DNA of 64,000 nt, taken from positions 88,574-152,573 of the forward strand of contig CAMVNO010000003.1 of NCBI GenBank assembly GCA_947168855.1, read 5' to 3'. Position 1 is the stretch's first letter; each line of letters opens with the position of its first letter. A program made the position numbers and the translations under genes. The notes under the pieces are model-generated. The model made no database searches and was not told the DNA's origin. It saw only the letters and a program-made list of their open reading frames with translations. Shown piece after piece: positions 16,501 through 24,729 of this stretch. Source of the DNA: an uncultured Clostridia bacterium (GTDB taxonomy: Bacteria; Bacillota; Clostridia; Christensenellales; CAG-138).

Positions 16501-18575
16501 ACGAGGCTTCCGAAAAAGAATGGCATGATTACAACAGCGACGGCAAGTGCAGGCAGTGCGGTCATATCAATACCTGTACGCATTCCAATACGTATGAAGA
16601 CTGGTATTGGGTCGGCGTGACGCATTACGAAGAGATCGAAGGCGACAACAGGTACCACAACGTGACCGGCACCAAGGCAGACGTTACCGTTTGCGAGGAC
16701 TGCTGGATGCGGTTTGACAGAAGCGAGCCATACGAGGCTTCCGAAAAAGAATGGCATGCTTACAACAGCGACGGCAAGTGCCGGCTGTGCGGTCATCAAA
16801 ATACTTGCGAGCACGAGAACACCTATAGTTATTCGTCTTGGCTGAATGGAACCTTTACCGAGATCGAAGGGGACGACTGGTACCATACCGCAACCGGCAC
16901 CATGGTAGATTATACCTACTGTGAAGACTGCCGGATGACGATTGACAGAAGCGAGCCGTACGAGGTCTCCGGGCAATTCGAGCACAGTTATGACAACGGC
17001 GTCTGCTTGCAGTGCGGACATGTCTGCCCGCATACGGACGCACATACATATGATGAATGGGTTGATGTAACCTATACCGAGATCGAAGGGAACAACAAGT
17101 ACCATTACGCGGAAGGGCTCAAACAGGAGTTGACCCGCTGCTCTTGCTGCTATAAGGTGCTTGAACAAGGGGAACCGTTTGAGGCTTCCGGCGAAGAATA
17201 CCACCAGTATAACAGTAAAACGAAGACGTGTTATTTCTGCGGTCATGTCAACACCTGCGAGCATAAGAATCGCACGGAAGACGGCTGGTGGTACGAGATG
17301 CCCAAATATGAGGATTGGGGCAGCAAGCAGCACATGGCGCGCGGCAAGGCGGTATTCTATTCCTACTGCGCAGACTGCGAGGCATGGTATACGGCAATTT
17401 ATGATCACGATCCCAACGAGCATTCGCAGAAGTATGACCATGAGTATGACGAAAACGGCGTTTGCACCTACTGCGGGCGCAAGAATCTGAGCTTCAAGAC
17501 GCAGCCGAAGTCGCAGACGGTCGCCAACGGCAAGACCGCAAAATTCAGCGTGGCGTCCAATGAATCCGGTGCGAAGTACCAGTGGTACTATTCGAAGGAC
17601 AACGGCGTCAAGTGGACGAAGATGAAGGGCAATACCGGCACGAGCATCTCCGTCAAGGCGAGCGCAACGACGAACGGCTATCTGTATCGCTGCATCGTCA
17701 CCGCAAACGGCGGCAAGGCGAGCTCGGAAGTCGTGAAGCTGACGGTCTCCGGCGTGAAGCCCAAGATCACGCAGCAGCCGAAGAAGATGACGGTCAACTG
17801 CGGCAACAACGCACAGTTCTCCGTTGTCGCCGCGGGCTCCGGCCTCAAGTACCAGTGGTACTATTCGAAGGACAACGGCGCCAAGTGGACCAAGCTGAGC
17901 GGCAAGACCAAGGCGACGCTCACGGTCACCTCGAGCGCGTCGAACAACGGCTATCTGTACCGCTGCGTGGTCAAGAACACCAAGGGCAGCGTGACCTCGA
18001 GCGCCGTGATGCTGACGGTCGACAGCGTGAAGCCGAGGATTCTGACGCAGCCGAAGGCAGCAACGGTTGCTTCCGGCAAGACCGCAACGTTCAAGGTCGT
18101 CGCGGCGGGTGTCGGACTCAAGTACCAGTGGTACTATTCAAAGGACAACGGCGCGACCTGGAAGAAGTACAGCGGCAAGACGAGCGCGACCCTAAAGGTC
18201 AAGGGCAGCGCGACGACGAACGGCTATCTGTATCGCTGCAAGATCACGAACGATACGGGCAGCGTAACGAGCAAAGCCGTGAAGCTGACGGTATCCAACG
18301 TCAAGCCGAAGATCATTGTGCAGCCGGCGGCAGCGTCTGTGAAATCCGGCAAAACCGCGAAGTTCACGGTTGTTGCGGCGGGCGTGGGACTCAAGTACCA
18401 GTGGCAGTATTCGAAGAACGCCGGCAAGACCTGGACGAACCTGAGCGGCAAGACGAGCGCAACCTTCTCTGTCAAGGTGAGCAAGTCGAACAACGGCTAT
18501 CTGTATCGCTGCGTGGTCAAGAACACCAAGGGCAGCGTCAACAGCTCGGCGGCAAAGCTGACGCTCAAGAAATAA
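13566..18575 (+). CDS. Giant secreted protein with His-rich N-terminus, 12 Cys/His modules and 4 Ig-like domains
   Basis: 1669 residues. A signal peptide (KKHWNKILALVMGVLMLLAI.. ending near AYA, residue 31) is followed by a run of alternating His-Glu/Asp (about 46-75) and three DPNAHxNPHE-type motifs (about 76-147). Residues 187-1307 hold 12 modules of about 75-80 residues, each with CxH, EIEGDxxYH, CxxC, a W/YH and CxxCGH. After modules 2 and 3 lie PPC-like domains (about 344-443 and 525-630; LRSFTP..GTYVF, AGETYWFGA). Residues 1309-1669 form four Ig-like repeats with KYQWYYSKDNG and NGYLYRC. There is no LPXTG or SLH anchor. Zinc or other metal binding is the natural inference. The start follows GGGGAGACATTCGGGA; in-frame upstream codons lack a signal peptide. 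Family not recognised. Confidence 0.85.
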   Translation: MKKHWNKILALVMGVLMLLAILPVGIGTAYAVEEDNEIVIPDYDPNNHNHMHDHDHEHAHEHEHAHEHEHEHEHEDPNAHRNPHEAARKNEQNPNLQTQQNAHKYPDKVEDPNAHKNPHEQTGEKVEKNDDRDKIEDPNAHKNPHEQTKNVQQHKTVEHALHTVGEPFVLTDGITLMPNSEDGDGECPHEHFQWGEYFGDGDEYIAIDNRYHEGQFCDYYYAYCDDCGATFIAKEVLDSWTDSHHYEDGVCTLCGHENTCTHANAYEDWYWVGETHYEEIEGDHRYHNEVGNAVTCMYCPDCGMSFDESEPTPRTETYWHDYDNYESPLECYQCHHIRAVYGDALAVGDSTFDITSENAIVLRSFTPATSGTYVFCSKSNGDTYGYIFDSNLELVALDDDNGRANNFRIECELIAGETYWFGAKYYSAEHTGSIPVAVVDAASCQHTNTYDEWYWVGETHYEEIEGDHQYHNLVGDVIYYTYCEDCGILRNTSEPTTRVETYSHYYDNYESPLECYRCHHRRDVDGGPASVGDNTFIIANPNEVALRSFTPETTGTYVFYSRTSQAPWGFIFDSDLALYAVDRSSEENGWDFRIECELTAGETYWFGACYGYGWEEYTDWIETRIVDVDHCLHENTSTSLDWLDYEYEEIDNDYHYAIGTAVEYTYCADCGALLGTGEPMQRKEQYWHSYSNGTCIICGHVCTHTSTYTWPNIYNAEYREIEGDDRYHYVTGTREDNVYCDSCSMVVSQGEPYEYSGEYSHSYSNGKCEDCGHVCSHTDMNTWSEWEERNCTEIEGDNKYHNATGTIVDYTRCEDCWMTIDRSEPYEASEKEWHDYDSDGKCRQCGHINTCTHSNTYEDWYWVGATHYEEIEGDNRYHTATGMRVDYTYCEDCLTIIREGEPYEYSSTQSHAYNGDGVCRQCGHQNTCEHENTYSYSSWLNVTFTEIEGDNRYHNVTGTWVDVTVCDDCGERLYRSEPYEASEKEWHDYNSDGKCRQCGHINTCTHSNTYEDWYWVGVTHYEEIEGDNRYHNVTGTKADVTVCEDCWMRFDRSEPYEASEKEWHAYNSDGKCRLCGHQNTCEHENTYSYSSWLNGTFTEIEGDDWYHTATGTMVDYTYCEDCRMTIDRSEPYEVSGQFEHSYDNGVCLQCGHVCPHTDAHTYDEWVDVTYTEIEGNNKYHYAEGLKQELTRCSCCYKVLEQGEPFEASGEEYHQYNSKTKTCYFCGHVNTCEHKNRTEDGWWYEMPKYEDWGSKQHMARGKAVFYSYCADCEAWYTAIYDHDPNEHSQKYDHEYDENGVCTYCGRKNLSFKTQPKSQTVANGKTAKFSVASNESGAKYQWYYSKDNGVKWTKMKGNTGTSISVKASATTNGYLYRCIVTANGGKASSEVVKLTVSGVKPKITQQPKKMTVNCGNNAQFSVVAAGSGLKYQWYYSKDNGAKWTKLSGKTKATLTVTSSASNNGYLYRCVVKNTKGSVTSSAVMLTVDSVKPRILTQPKAATVASGKTATFKVVAAGVGLKYQWYYSKDNGATWKKYSGKTSATLKVKGSATTNGYLYRCKITNDTGSVTSKAVKLTVSNVKPKIIVQPAAASVKSGKTAKFTVVAAGVGLKYQWQYSKNAGKTWTNLSGKTSATFSVKVSKSNNGYLYRCVVKNTKGSVNSSAAKLTLKK
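14124..17487 (+). repeat. Array of 12 Cys/His modules in the first giant gene
   Basis: Tandem coding repeats of roughly 230-240 bp (longer where PPC-like domains are inserted). Modules 6-10 are most alike and show alternating types, TYEDWYWVG versus TYSYSSWLN, as if a two-module block had been duplicated. Modules 1 and 12 are the most diverged. Confidence 0.75.
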
Positions 18576-18621
18576 TCCGTAAACCAATCGAAACGAAGGG
18601 ACGTCATACCGGCGTCCCTTT
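18372..18621 (+). repeat. 250-bp block identical to 22408-22657, copy 1
   Basis: The last 67 codons, the stop and the terminator of this gene match those of the next gene base for base, at a constant offset of 4036. Identity breaks abruptly on both sides. Confidence 0.9.
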
Positions 18622-18628
18622 CCTTTTT
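18596..18628 (+). terminator. Intrinsic terminator of the first giant gene
   Basis: AAGGGACG / CGTCCCTT stem followed by TCCTTTTT. Confidence 0.8.
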
Positions 18629-18677
18629 CGCGGCGGTATTTTTATGAACAAGACCTGAATAAATCATGAACGATTTG

Positions 18678-18706
18678 TTGACAAACAATTCCATATACGG
18701 TAAAAT
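18678..18706 (+). promoter_or_regulatory. Sigma-A promoter of the second giant Cys/His-repeat gene
   Basis: TTGACA (18678-18683), 17-bp spacer, TAAAAT (18701-18706), preceded by TGAACGATTTG as at the first gene. Both leaders end in nearly the same ribosome-site region (AATCAAATGGGG..GACATTCG). Confidence 0.8.
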
Positions 18707-18777
18707 CAAATATGTAATTTTGAGAGGTATGATTTCATATCTTTCAAAAAATAATCAAATGGGGGAGACATTCGAGA

Positions 18778-21700
18778 ATGAGCAAACACTGGAACAAGAT
18801 CCTTGCGCTGTTCATGGGCGTCCTGATGCTTTTGGCGATCCTGCCGGTCGGCATCGGAACGGTGTCCGCAGAGGACGGGGACAACGAGATCGTGATCACC
18901 GACCATGATGTGCATGCACATGACCATGCGCATGACCATGAACATGAAGAAGATCTGGACGCGCACCGGAATCCGTTCGAGCCTTATAAGAAGGCAGAGG
19001 AGGAAGATCCGGAAGAGCAGAAGCAGCCGGACGTGCAGAAGGAATCGGCTCCGAAGGAAGATCCGGAAGCGCACAGGAATCCGCATCTGAAGGAGCAGGA
19101 AGAAGAAAAGGCGAAAAAGTCCGACGATCTCGAGAAGCCCGAGGATCCGAACGCGCACAAAAATCCGCATGTCCTTGCGGAGCAGGATCAGAAGCGCAAG
19201 CCGGAAGAACACGAGCTCCACGCAGTCGGCGATCCGTTTGTGCTTACGGACGGCGTTACGTTCACGCCGAACAGCGACGGCGACGAATGTCCGCACACAG
19301 GCACTACCCACTACGGCAACTATATTGAAGATGTATACGAATATGAAGCAGAGGATAACAGGTATCATTATGTATATGACTACGAGGTCTACGAGGTAGT
19401 CTGTGACGACTGCGGAGAGGTTATAGGTACGGCACGGGAGTATTGGGACCGATGGAGCAATGAACATGATTACCAAGACGGCGTATGCACGCTCTGCGGT
19501 CACGAGAATACCTGTACGCATCCGGACGCATATGAAGACTGGTATTGGGTCGATGAGCCGAATTACGAAGAAATCGAAGGTGACCATCGGAATCATCAGG
19601 TAAGCGGCAATGCGGTAACTTACATGTACTGCGAGGATTGCGGCATGTCCTTTGACGAAAGCGATCCTGCGCCGATGACATTGCAGGAAGGGCATTACTA
19701 TTCGAACGAATCCGACGACCCGCTTGTGTGCTCTGCCTGCAAGCACAACAGAGCCGTATACGGGGACCCGCTTTCCACCGGCGAAAGCACGTTTGAAATC
19801 ACAAGCGAAAACGCGATCGCTCTGCGTTCGTTTACGCCGACGGCCACGCGAGAATATGTCTTCTACTCTTTCGGCTCTGGCGATACCTACGGTTACATTT
19901 TCGACGACGAGCTCGAACTGCTTGCGCGCAATGACGACGGCGGGACCGAGCACAATTTCCGTATCAGACGCGAACTGACGGCAGGGGAGACCTACTGGTT
20001 CGGCGCAAAATTCTATTACAACAACGACACCGGCAGTATTTCGTTTGCGGTTATTGACACCGCGAACTGCCCGCATTTGACTACGACCTCCGGCTGGTAT
20101 TGGGAGGACGAAGACAATCCTCAGTATGAGCAGATCCCCGGCGACGATTGGGGTCACAACCGTGTCGGAAACGTGATTTATTATACACGCTGCGAGGATT
20201 GCGGCACGTACATTTATGAAAGCGATCCGACGTATACGACGATGCGGTATTCGCATGCATACGTCGACAGCGTATGCCAACAGTGCGGATACACCTGTAC
20301 GCATTCGTCAACATATGAGAACTTTGAATGGACCGCTGATCCCGAGTTTCAGGAGATCAAAGGCGATCATGTATATCACAAGGTGATCGGTGATGGGATC
20401 CGGCATACGTATTGCGAAAGCTGCGGGAAGGAGCTGGGTACGCCTTCAACGGAGCATCGGGAACTCACACAAAGGCACCATTATTATAGTTCCAACCCGC
20501 TTGTGTGTGTGGACTGCGGTCACTCCAGGGCCACATTCGATAAGGACCCGCTTTCACTCGGCGACGACATCTACCTGATTACAAAACCGTCGCAGGTCGT
20601 ATTGCATCCGTTTACGCCGAGCAAAACGGGGACGTATGCTTTTTACTCAACCGGCGATATAGACACCTACGGGTACTTGTATGACAGCAATAAAAAACTG
20701 ATTACATATAACGATGATGCTTACAATGCTAATTTCCACATTAATTATAACCTGACGGCAGGGGAAACCTACTGGTTCGGTGCAAGATTTTACAGCAGTT
20801 CGAACACCGGCAGGATCCGGGTCAGATTGGTCAATATAACAAACTGCAAGCACGAGCATACAGTTTCCAGCTGGTATTGGGAAGACTGGGCCGCTTGTAC
20901 TTTTGAGCCGATTGACAATTGGAACCATAAGGTCACCGGCGACACGATCGATTTTACGTATTGTTTTGACTGCGATAAACAGCTCTCCCACAGCGATCCG
21001 GTAACGAGGACGGAAACATATCGGCATAATTACGAGTATGGTGAGTGTAACAATTGCGGACATGTTTGTGAGCACCCGAGCACCTACAACTCATGGTATT
21101 GGGATGAAGCGTCTTTTACCGAGATCAAAGGGGACAACAAATACCATAAAGTGACCGGCACCAGAGCAGCTGAAACCTACTGCAGCGCCTGCAACTCATG
21201 GATATCCGATGGGGAACGGATCGAGGTGTCCGACGAAAAATACTATCATGATTATGAAGAGGACGGCACCTGCTATTCCTGCGGTCATGTCAACACCTGC
21301 GAGCATAAGAATCGCGCGGAAGACGGCTATTGGTATTCGGTTTCCAAGTACGAGGATTGGGGCAGCAAGGAGATGATGCGCGGCAAAGTGGTATTCTATT
21401 CCCGCTGCGCCGACTGCAATGCATGGTATACGGAGGTGGATGACGATCCCCAAGATCATGCGCAGAAATATGATCATGAATATGACGAAAACGGCGTGTG
21501 CTACTATTGCGGACGCAAGAATCTGAAATTCAAGACGCAGCCGAAGTCGCAGACGGTCGCCAACGGCAAGACCGCAACGTTCACGACGGTGTCCAAAGAA
21601 TCGGGCGCAAAGTACCAGTGGTACTATTCAAAGAACAACGGCGTCAAATGGACGAAGATGAAGGGCAAGACCGGCACGAGCATCTCTGTTCAGGCGAGCG

Positions 21701-22611
21701 CAACGACGAACGGCTATCTGTATCGCTGCGTCGTCACCGCAAAGGGCGGCACAGCGAGCTCGGAAGTCGTGAAGCTGACGGTCTCCGGCGTGAAGCCGAA
21801 GATCACGGAGCAGACGAAGTCGATGACGGTCTACAAGGGCAACAGCGCGCATTTCCAGGTCGCCGGAGCGGGCTCCGACCTCAAGTACCAGTGGTACTGC
21901 TCAACGAACAACGGCGCCAAGTGGACCAAGATGAGCGGCAAGACCAAGGCGGAGCTTGTTGTCAAGGCAACCGCGAAGACCAACGGCAACCTGTACCGCT
22001 GCGTGGTCAAGAACGCCAAGGGCAGCGTGACTTCGGGCAAGGTGAAGCTGACGGTCAACGGCGTGAAGCCGAGAATCACGGTACAGCCGAAGGCAACAAC
22101 AGTCGCGTCCGGCAAGAAGGCAACCTTCAAGGTCGTCGCGTCGGGCAAGGATCTCAGCTATCAGTGGTACTATTCAAAGGACAACGGCGCAACGTGGGTC
22201 AAGTGGAACGGCAAGACGAGCGCAAGCGTCAAGGTCAAGGCAAGCGCGTCGAACAACGGCACGCTGTATCGCTGCGTGATCATGACCGATTTCGGCAAAG
22301 TGACCACGAAGACCGCGAAGATCACGGTATCCAACGTGAAGCCGAGGATCCTGACACAGCCGGTCGACGCCGAAGCGGCGTCCGGCAAGACCGCAACCTT
22401 CAAGGTCGTTGCGGCGGGCGTGGGACTCAAGTACCAGTGGCAGTATTCGAAGAACGCCGGCAAGACCTGGACGAACCTGAGCGGCAAGACGAGCGCAACC
22501 TTCTCTGTCAAGGTGAGCAAGTCGAACAACGGCTATCTGTATCGCTGCGTGGTCAAGAACACCAAGGGCAGCGTCAACAGCTCGGCGGCAAAGCTGACGC
22601 TCAAGAAATAA
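18778..22611 (+). CDS. Secreted paralogue with His-rich N-terminus, 7 Cys/His modules and 4 Ig-like domains
   Basis: 1277 residues. The signal peptide is nearly identical to that of the preceding gene (to about residue 31). Then come a shorter His run (HDVHAHDHAHDHEHEED, about 43-59), a Glu/Lys/Pro-rich spacer with AHRNPH/AHKNPH motifs, and seven Cys/His modules (171-915; CxH, CxxC and CxxCGH sets). PPC-like domains follow modules 2 and 4 (about 327-431 and 590-691). Four Ig-like domains (917-1277) end in the same LTLKK. Compared with its neighbour it lacks five modules but keeps the ends. GGGGGAGACATTCGAGA precedes the ATG. Likely an extracellular metal-binding or adhesive protein (inference). 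Confidence 0.85.
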   Translation: MSKHWNKILALFMGVLMLLAILPVGIGTVSAEDGDNEIVITDHDVHAHDHAHDHEHEEDLDAHRNPFEPYKKAEEEDPEEQKQPDVQKESAPKEDPEAHRNPHLKEQEEEKAKKSDDLEKPEDPNAHKNPHVLAEQDQKRKPEEHELHAVGDPFVLTDGVTFTPNSDGDECPHTGTTHYGNYIEDVYEYEAEDNRYHYVYDYEVYEVVCDDCGEVIGTAREYWDRWSNEHDYQDGVCTLCGHENTCTHPDAYEDWYWVDEPNYEEIEGDHRNHQVSGNAVTYMYCEDCGMSFDESDPAPMTLQEGHYYSNESDDPLVCSACKHNRAVYGDPLSTGESTFEITSENAIALRSFTPTATREYVFYSFGSGDTYGYIFDDELELLARNDDGGTEHNFRIRRELTAGETYWFGAKFYYNNDTGSISFAVIDTANCPHLTTTSGWYWEDEDNPQYEQIPGDDWGHNRVGNVIYYTRCEDCGTYIYESDPTYTTMRYSHAYVDSVCQQCGYTCTHSSTYENFEWTADPEFQEIKGDHVYHKVIGDGIRHTYCESCGKELGTPSTEHRELTQRHHYYSSNPLVCVDCGHSRATFDKDPLSLGDDIYLITKPSQVVLHPFTPSKTGTYAFYSTGDIDTYGYLYDSNKKLITYNDDAYNANFHINYNLTAGETYWFGARFYSSSNTGRIRVRLVNITNCKHEHTVSSWYWEDWAACTFEPIDNWNHKVTGDTIDFTYCFDCDKQLSHSDPVTRTETYRHNYEYGECNNCGHVCEHPSTYNSWYWDEASFTEIKGDNKYHKVTGTRAAETYCSACNSWISDGERIEVSDEKYYHDYEEDGTCYSCGHVNTCEHKNRAEDGYWYSVSKYEDWGSKEMMRGKVVFYSRCADCNAWYTEVDDDPQDHAQKYDHEYDENGVCYYCGRKNLKFKTQPKSQTVANGKTATFTTVSKESGAKYQWYYSKNNGVKWTKMKGKTGTSISVQASATTNGYLYRCVVTAKGGTASSEVVKLTVSGVKPKITEQTKSMTVYKGNSAHFQVAGAGSDLKYQWYCSTNNGAKWTKMSGKTKAELVVKATAKTNGNLYRCVVKNAKGSVTSGKVKLTVNGVKPRITVQPKATTVASGKKATFKVVASGKDLSYQWYYSKDNGATWVKWNGKTSASVKVKASASNNGTLYRCVIMTDFGKVTTKTAKITVSNVKPRILTQPVDAEAASGKTATFKVVAAGVGLKYQWQYSKNAGKTWTNLSGKTSATFSVKVSKSNNGYLYRCVVKNTKGSVNSSAAKLTLKK
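19288..21522 (+). repeat. Array of 7 Cys/His modules in the second giant gene
   Basis: Same module type as in the preceding gene but more diverged from one another; the last module (CEHKNRAEDGYW..CYYCGRKN) pairs clearly with the last module of the first gene. Confidence 0.7.
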
Positions 22612-22657
22612 TCCGTAAACCAATCGAAACGAAGGGACGTCATACCGGCGTCCCTTT
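22408..22657 (+). repeat. 250-bp block identical to 18372-18621, copy 2
   Basis: Covers the last 67 codons, stop and terminator. Such identity in paralogues that are otherwise far apart points to recent gene conversion or unequal crossing-over. Confidence 0.9.
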
Positions 22658-22664
22658 GCTTTTT
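22632..22664 (+). terminator. Intrinsic terminator of the second giant gene
   Basis: AAGGGACG / CGTCCCTT stem followed by TGCTTTTT. Confidence 0.8.
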
Positions 22665-22677
22665 CCGCGGGAAGCTC

Positions 22678-22706
22678 TTGCGCCGCCGGATCGGGTTTGC
22701 TATAAT
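22678..22706 (+). promoter_or_regulatory. Extended -10 promoter of the surE operon
   Basis: TTGCGC (22678-22683), 17-bp spacer ending in TGC, then TATAAT (22701-22706). Confidence 0.75.
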
Positions 22707-22735
22707 ATCATCAGAACAAAATGGGGGAATATGGA

Positions 22736-23494
22736 ATGAAGATCCTTCTGGTCAACGACGACGGCATCGACGCGGTCGGCATCCGGCGCCTTGTGCAGGC
22801 ATTATCCGCAGCGCATACGGTCTGGGTCGCTGCGCCGGACCGGCAAAGAAGCGCGGCAAGCATGGCAATGACGCTGGATCAACCGCTGCGCGCTGTCCCG
22901 AGACAGATAGAGGGCGCGGCGCTTGCGTACGCGGTCGACGGCATGCCGGTGGACTGCACGCGGCTCGGACTCGGCAACCTTGTGCCGGAGCGGCCGGATC
23001 TTGTGATCTCGGGGATCAACCACGGACCGAACCTCGGCAGCGACACGCTCTATTCCGGTACCTGCGGCGGCGCGCTGCAGGCGGCGATCCTCGGAGTCCA
23101 GGCGATCGCGATGTCGCTCGACAAACGGGATCCGGTGCATTTCGAGACGGCGACCGCCGTCGCGGAGCGCATGATCGAAATCGTCAAAAACCATCCGCTG
23201 CCGTTCGGGATGTTTTATAACGTCAACGTGCCCGATCTGCCGCCGGAAGAGATCAAAGGCTTTCGGGTCACAGGGCTTTCCATGGTCCGTTACAACGGCG
23301 AATACATCCGGCACGAGGATCCGCTCGGACGTCCCTATTACTGGGTCCCGCGCGGAAAACTCCCGTGCGAGGCGGACGAAGACAGCGATTACGCGTGGAT
23401 GAAGAAGGGTTATGTGACGGTCACGCCGATGAGCTTCCATTCCGAGAAGCTCGATGCGGTCGACCTTTCGGACGAATTCGGAGGCGAAGCATGA
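22736..23494 (+). CDS. surE: 5'-nucleotidase SurE
   Basis: Dephosphorylates nucleoside monophosphates in the cytosol. The 252-residue protein shows the metal-binding start ILLVNDDGIDAVGI, APDRQRSAASMAMTL near residue 35 and SGINHGPNLGSDTLYSGT near residue 92, all diagnostic. The ATG at 22736 is favoured over one five codons upstream because the GGGGGA site is spaced correctly for it. First gene of an operon; its stop overlaps the next start as ATGA. Confidence 0.92.
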   Translation: MKILLVNDDGIDAVGIRRLVQALSAAHTVWVAAPDRQRSAASMAMTLDQPLRAVPRQIEGAALAYAVDGMPVDCTRLGLGNLVPERPDLVISGINHGPNLGSDTLYSGTCGGALQAAILGVQAIAMSLDKRDPVHFETATAVAERMIEIVKNHPLPFGMFYNVNVPDLPPEEIKGFRVTGLSMVRYNGEYIRHEDPLGRPYYWVPRGKLPCEADEDSDYAWMKKGYVTVTPMSFHSEKLDAVDLSDEFGGEA

Positions 23495-24729
23495 GAGTTG
23501 CGGTCATCGGCGGCGGCGCGGCGGGACAGATCGCCGCGATCAAGGCGGCGGAAAACGGACATCGCGTGACGATTTTCGAGCAGAACGAAAAGCTCGGCAA
23601 GAAGCTGTTCATCACCGGCAAGGGTCGCTGCAACGTCACGAACGCGGCGGACCGCGAGGGATTTTTCCGGCACGTGGTCCGGAATCCGAGGTTTCTGTAC
23701 AGCGCGTACGCGCATTTCGACAGCGCGGCAATCATGGCATTGATCGAAGCTGCGGGCGTGCCGCTGAAGGTCGAGCGCGGACAGCGCGTGTTTCCCGCGT
23801 CCGATCATTCGAGCGATATCCTGAAAGCGCTCGAAAAAACGGTCCGCGTCAGCGGGGTCAACGTGCGGCTGAACACCCGCGTTTCCGCGATCCTGACGAG
23901 CGGCGGCGCGGTCTCCGGCGTGCGCGTGGGCGAGACGGTCGAGCCGTTCGATGCGGTCATTCTTGCAACCGGCGGGCTAAGCTATCCGTCCACCGGCAGC
24001 ACCGGCGACGGGTTCCGGTTTGCGCAGGCGCTCGGGCACACCGTCGTTCCGCCGAAGGGCTCGCTTGTGCCGTTTGAGACGGCGGAACCGTGGTGCGCGG
24101 AGCTTTCCGGGCTGACGCTCAAGAACGTCACGCTGACCGCCTATAACAAAAAAGGAAAAGAAGTTTATTCCGAGCTCGGCGAGATGCTGTTCACGCATTT
24201 CGGCGTCAGCGGACCGCTGGTGCTTTCGGCGTCCGCGCTCGTCGCGGAGGAGCCGGAGGGCACGGTCCTTTCGATCGACCTGAAGCCCGGGCTTTCGGAG
24301 GAGCAGCTCGACGCAAGGCTTCTGAGGGACCTGGCGGCAAACGCGAAAAAGACGTTCGCCGGCGCTTTGTACGGACTGCTGCCGCAGAAGCTTCTCGGCG
24401 TGGTCCTGCGCTGCGCGGGGATCGACGGCGCGGCGCAGGCGGGCAACTGCACCAAGGCGCAGCGGAGAGCGCTGATCGAAACGCTGAAGGGTCTGAAGCT
24501 TCATGTGACCGGCGCGCGTCCCATTGCGGAGGCGATCGTCACGCGCGGCGGCGTTTCGGTTTCGGAGGTCAATCCGTCCACCATGGAATCCAAAAAGGTT
24601 GCGAACCTGTATTTTGCGGGCGAGCTTCTCGATACAGACGCCTTTACGGGCGGATTCAACCTGCAGATCGCCTGGTCGACGGGCGCGCTTGCGGGCAGCA
24701 GTATTCCCACGGAGGTATCATCAATATGA
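23491..24729 (+). CDS. HI0933/YhiN-family FAD-dependent oxidoreductase
   Basis: The 412-residue flavoprotein has a Rossmann start, MRVAVIGGGAAGQIAAIKAA, then GKGRCNVTNA, ILATGGLSYPSTGSTGDGF (about residue 157) and the C-terminal FAD contact VANLYFAGELLDTDAFTGGF, all hallmarks of the family often annotated aminoacetone oxidase or BaiN-like. The substrate is unknown. The start is set by the ATGA overlap with surE; the frame is open upstream but lies inside surE. In Clostridia this gene commonly precedes cmk, as here. Confidence 0.88.
   Translation: MRVAVIGGGAAGQIAAIKAAENGHRVTIFEQNEKLGKKLFITGKGRCNVTNAADREGFFRHVVRNPRFLYSAYAHFDSAAIMALIEAAGVPLKVERGQRVFPASDHSSDILKALEKTVRVSGVNVRLNTRVSAILTSGGAVSGVRVGETVEPFDAVILATGGLSYPSTGSTGDGFRFAQALGHTVVPPKGSLVPFETAEPWCAELSGLTLKNVTLTAYNKKGKEVYSELGEMLFTHFGVSGPLVLSASALVAEEPEGTVLSIDLKPGLSEEQLDARLLRDLAANAKKTFAGALYGLLPQKLLGVVLRCAGIDGAAQAGNCTKAQRRALIETLKGLKLHVTGARPIAEAIVTRGGVSVSEVNPSTMESKKVANLYFAGELLDTDAFTGGFNLQIAWSTGALAGSSIPTEVSSI

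Noticed and set aside
14274..17441. Very long open frame (1055 codons) on the strand opposite the first giant gene
   Set aside because: It mirrors the Cys/His repeats codon for codon, has no ribosome site or signal features, and the plus-strand gene has a promoter, signal peptide and clear domains.
18706..20304. Minus-strand frame over the start of the second giant gene
   Set aside because: Runs through the promoter and signal peptide of a well-supported gene; composition is that of an antisense frame.
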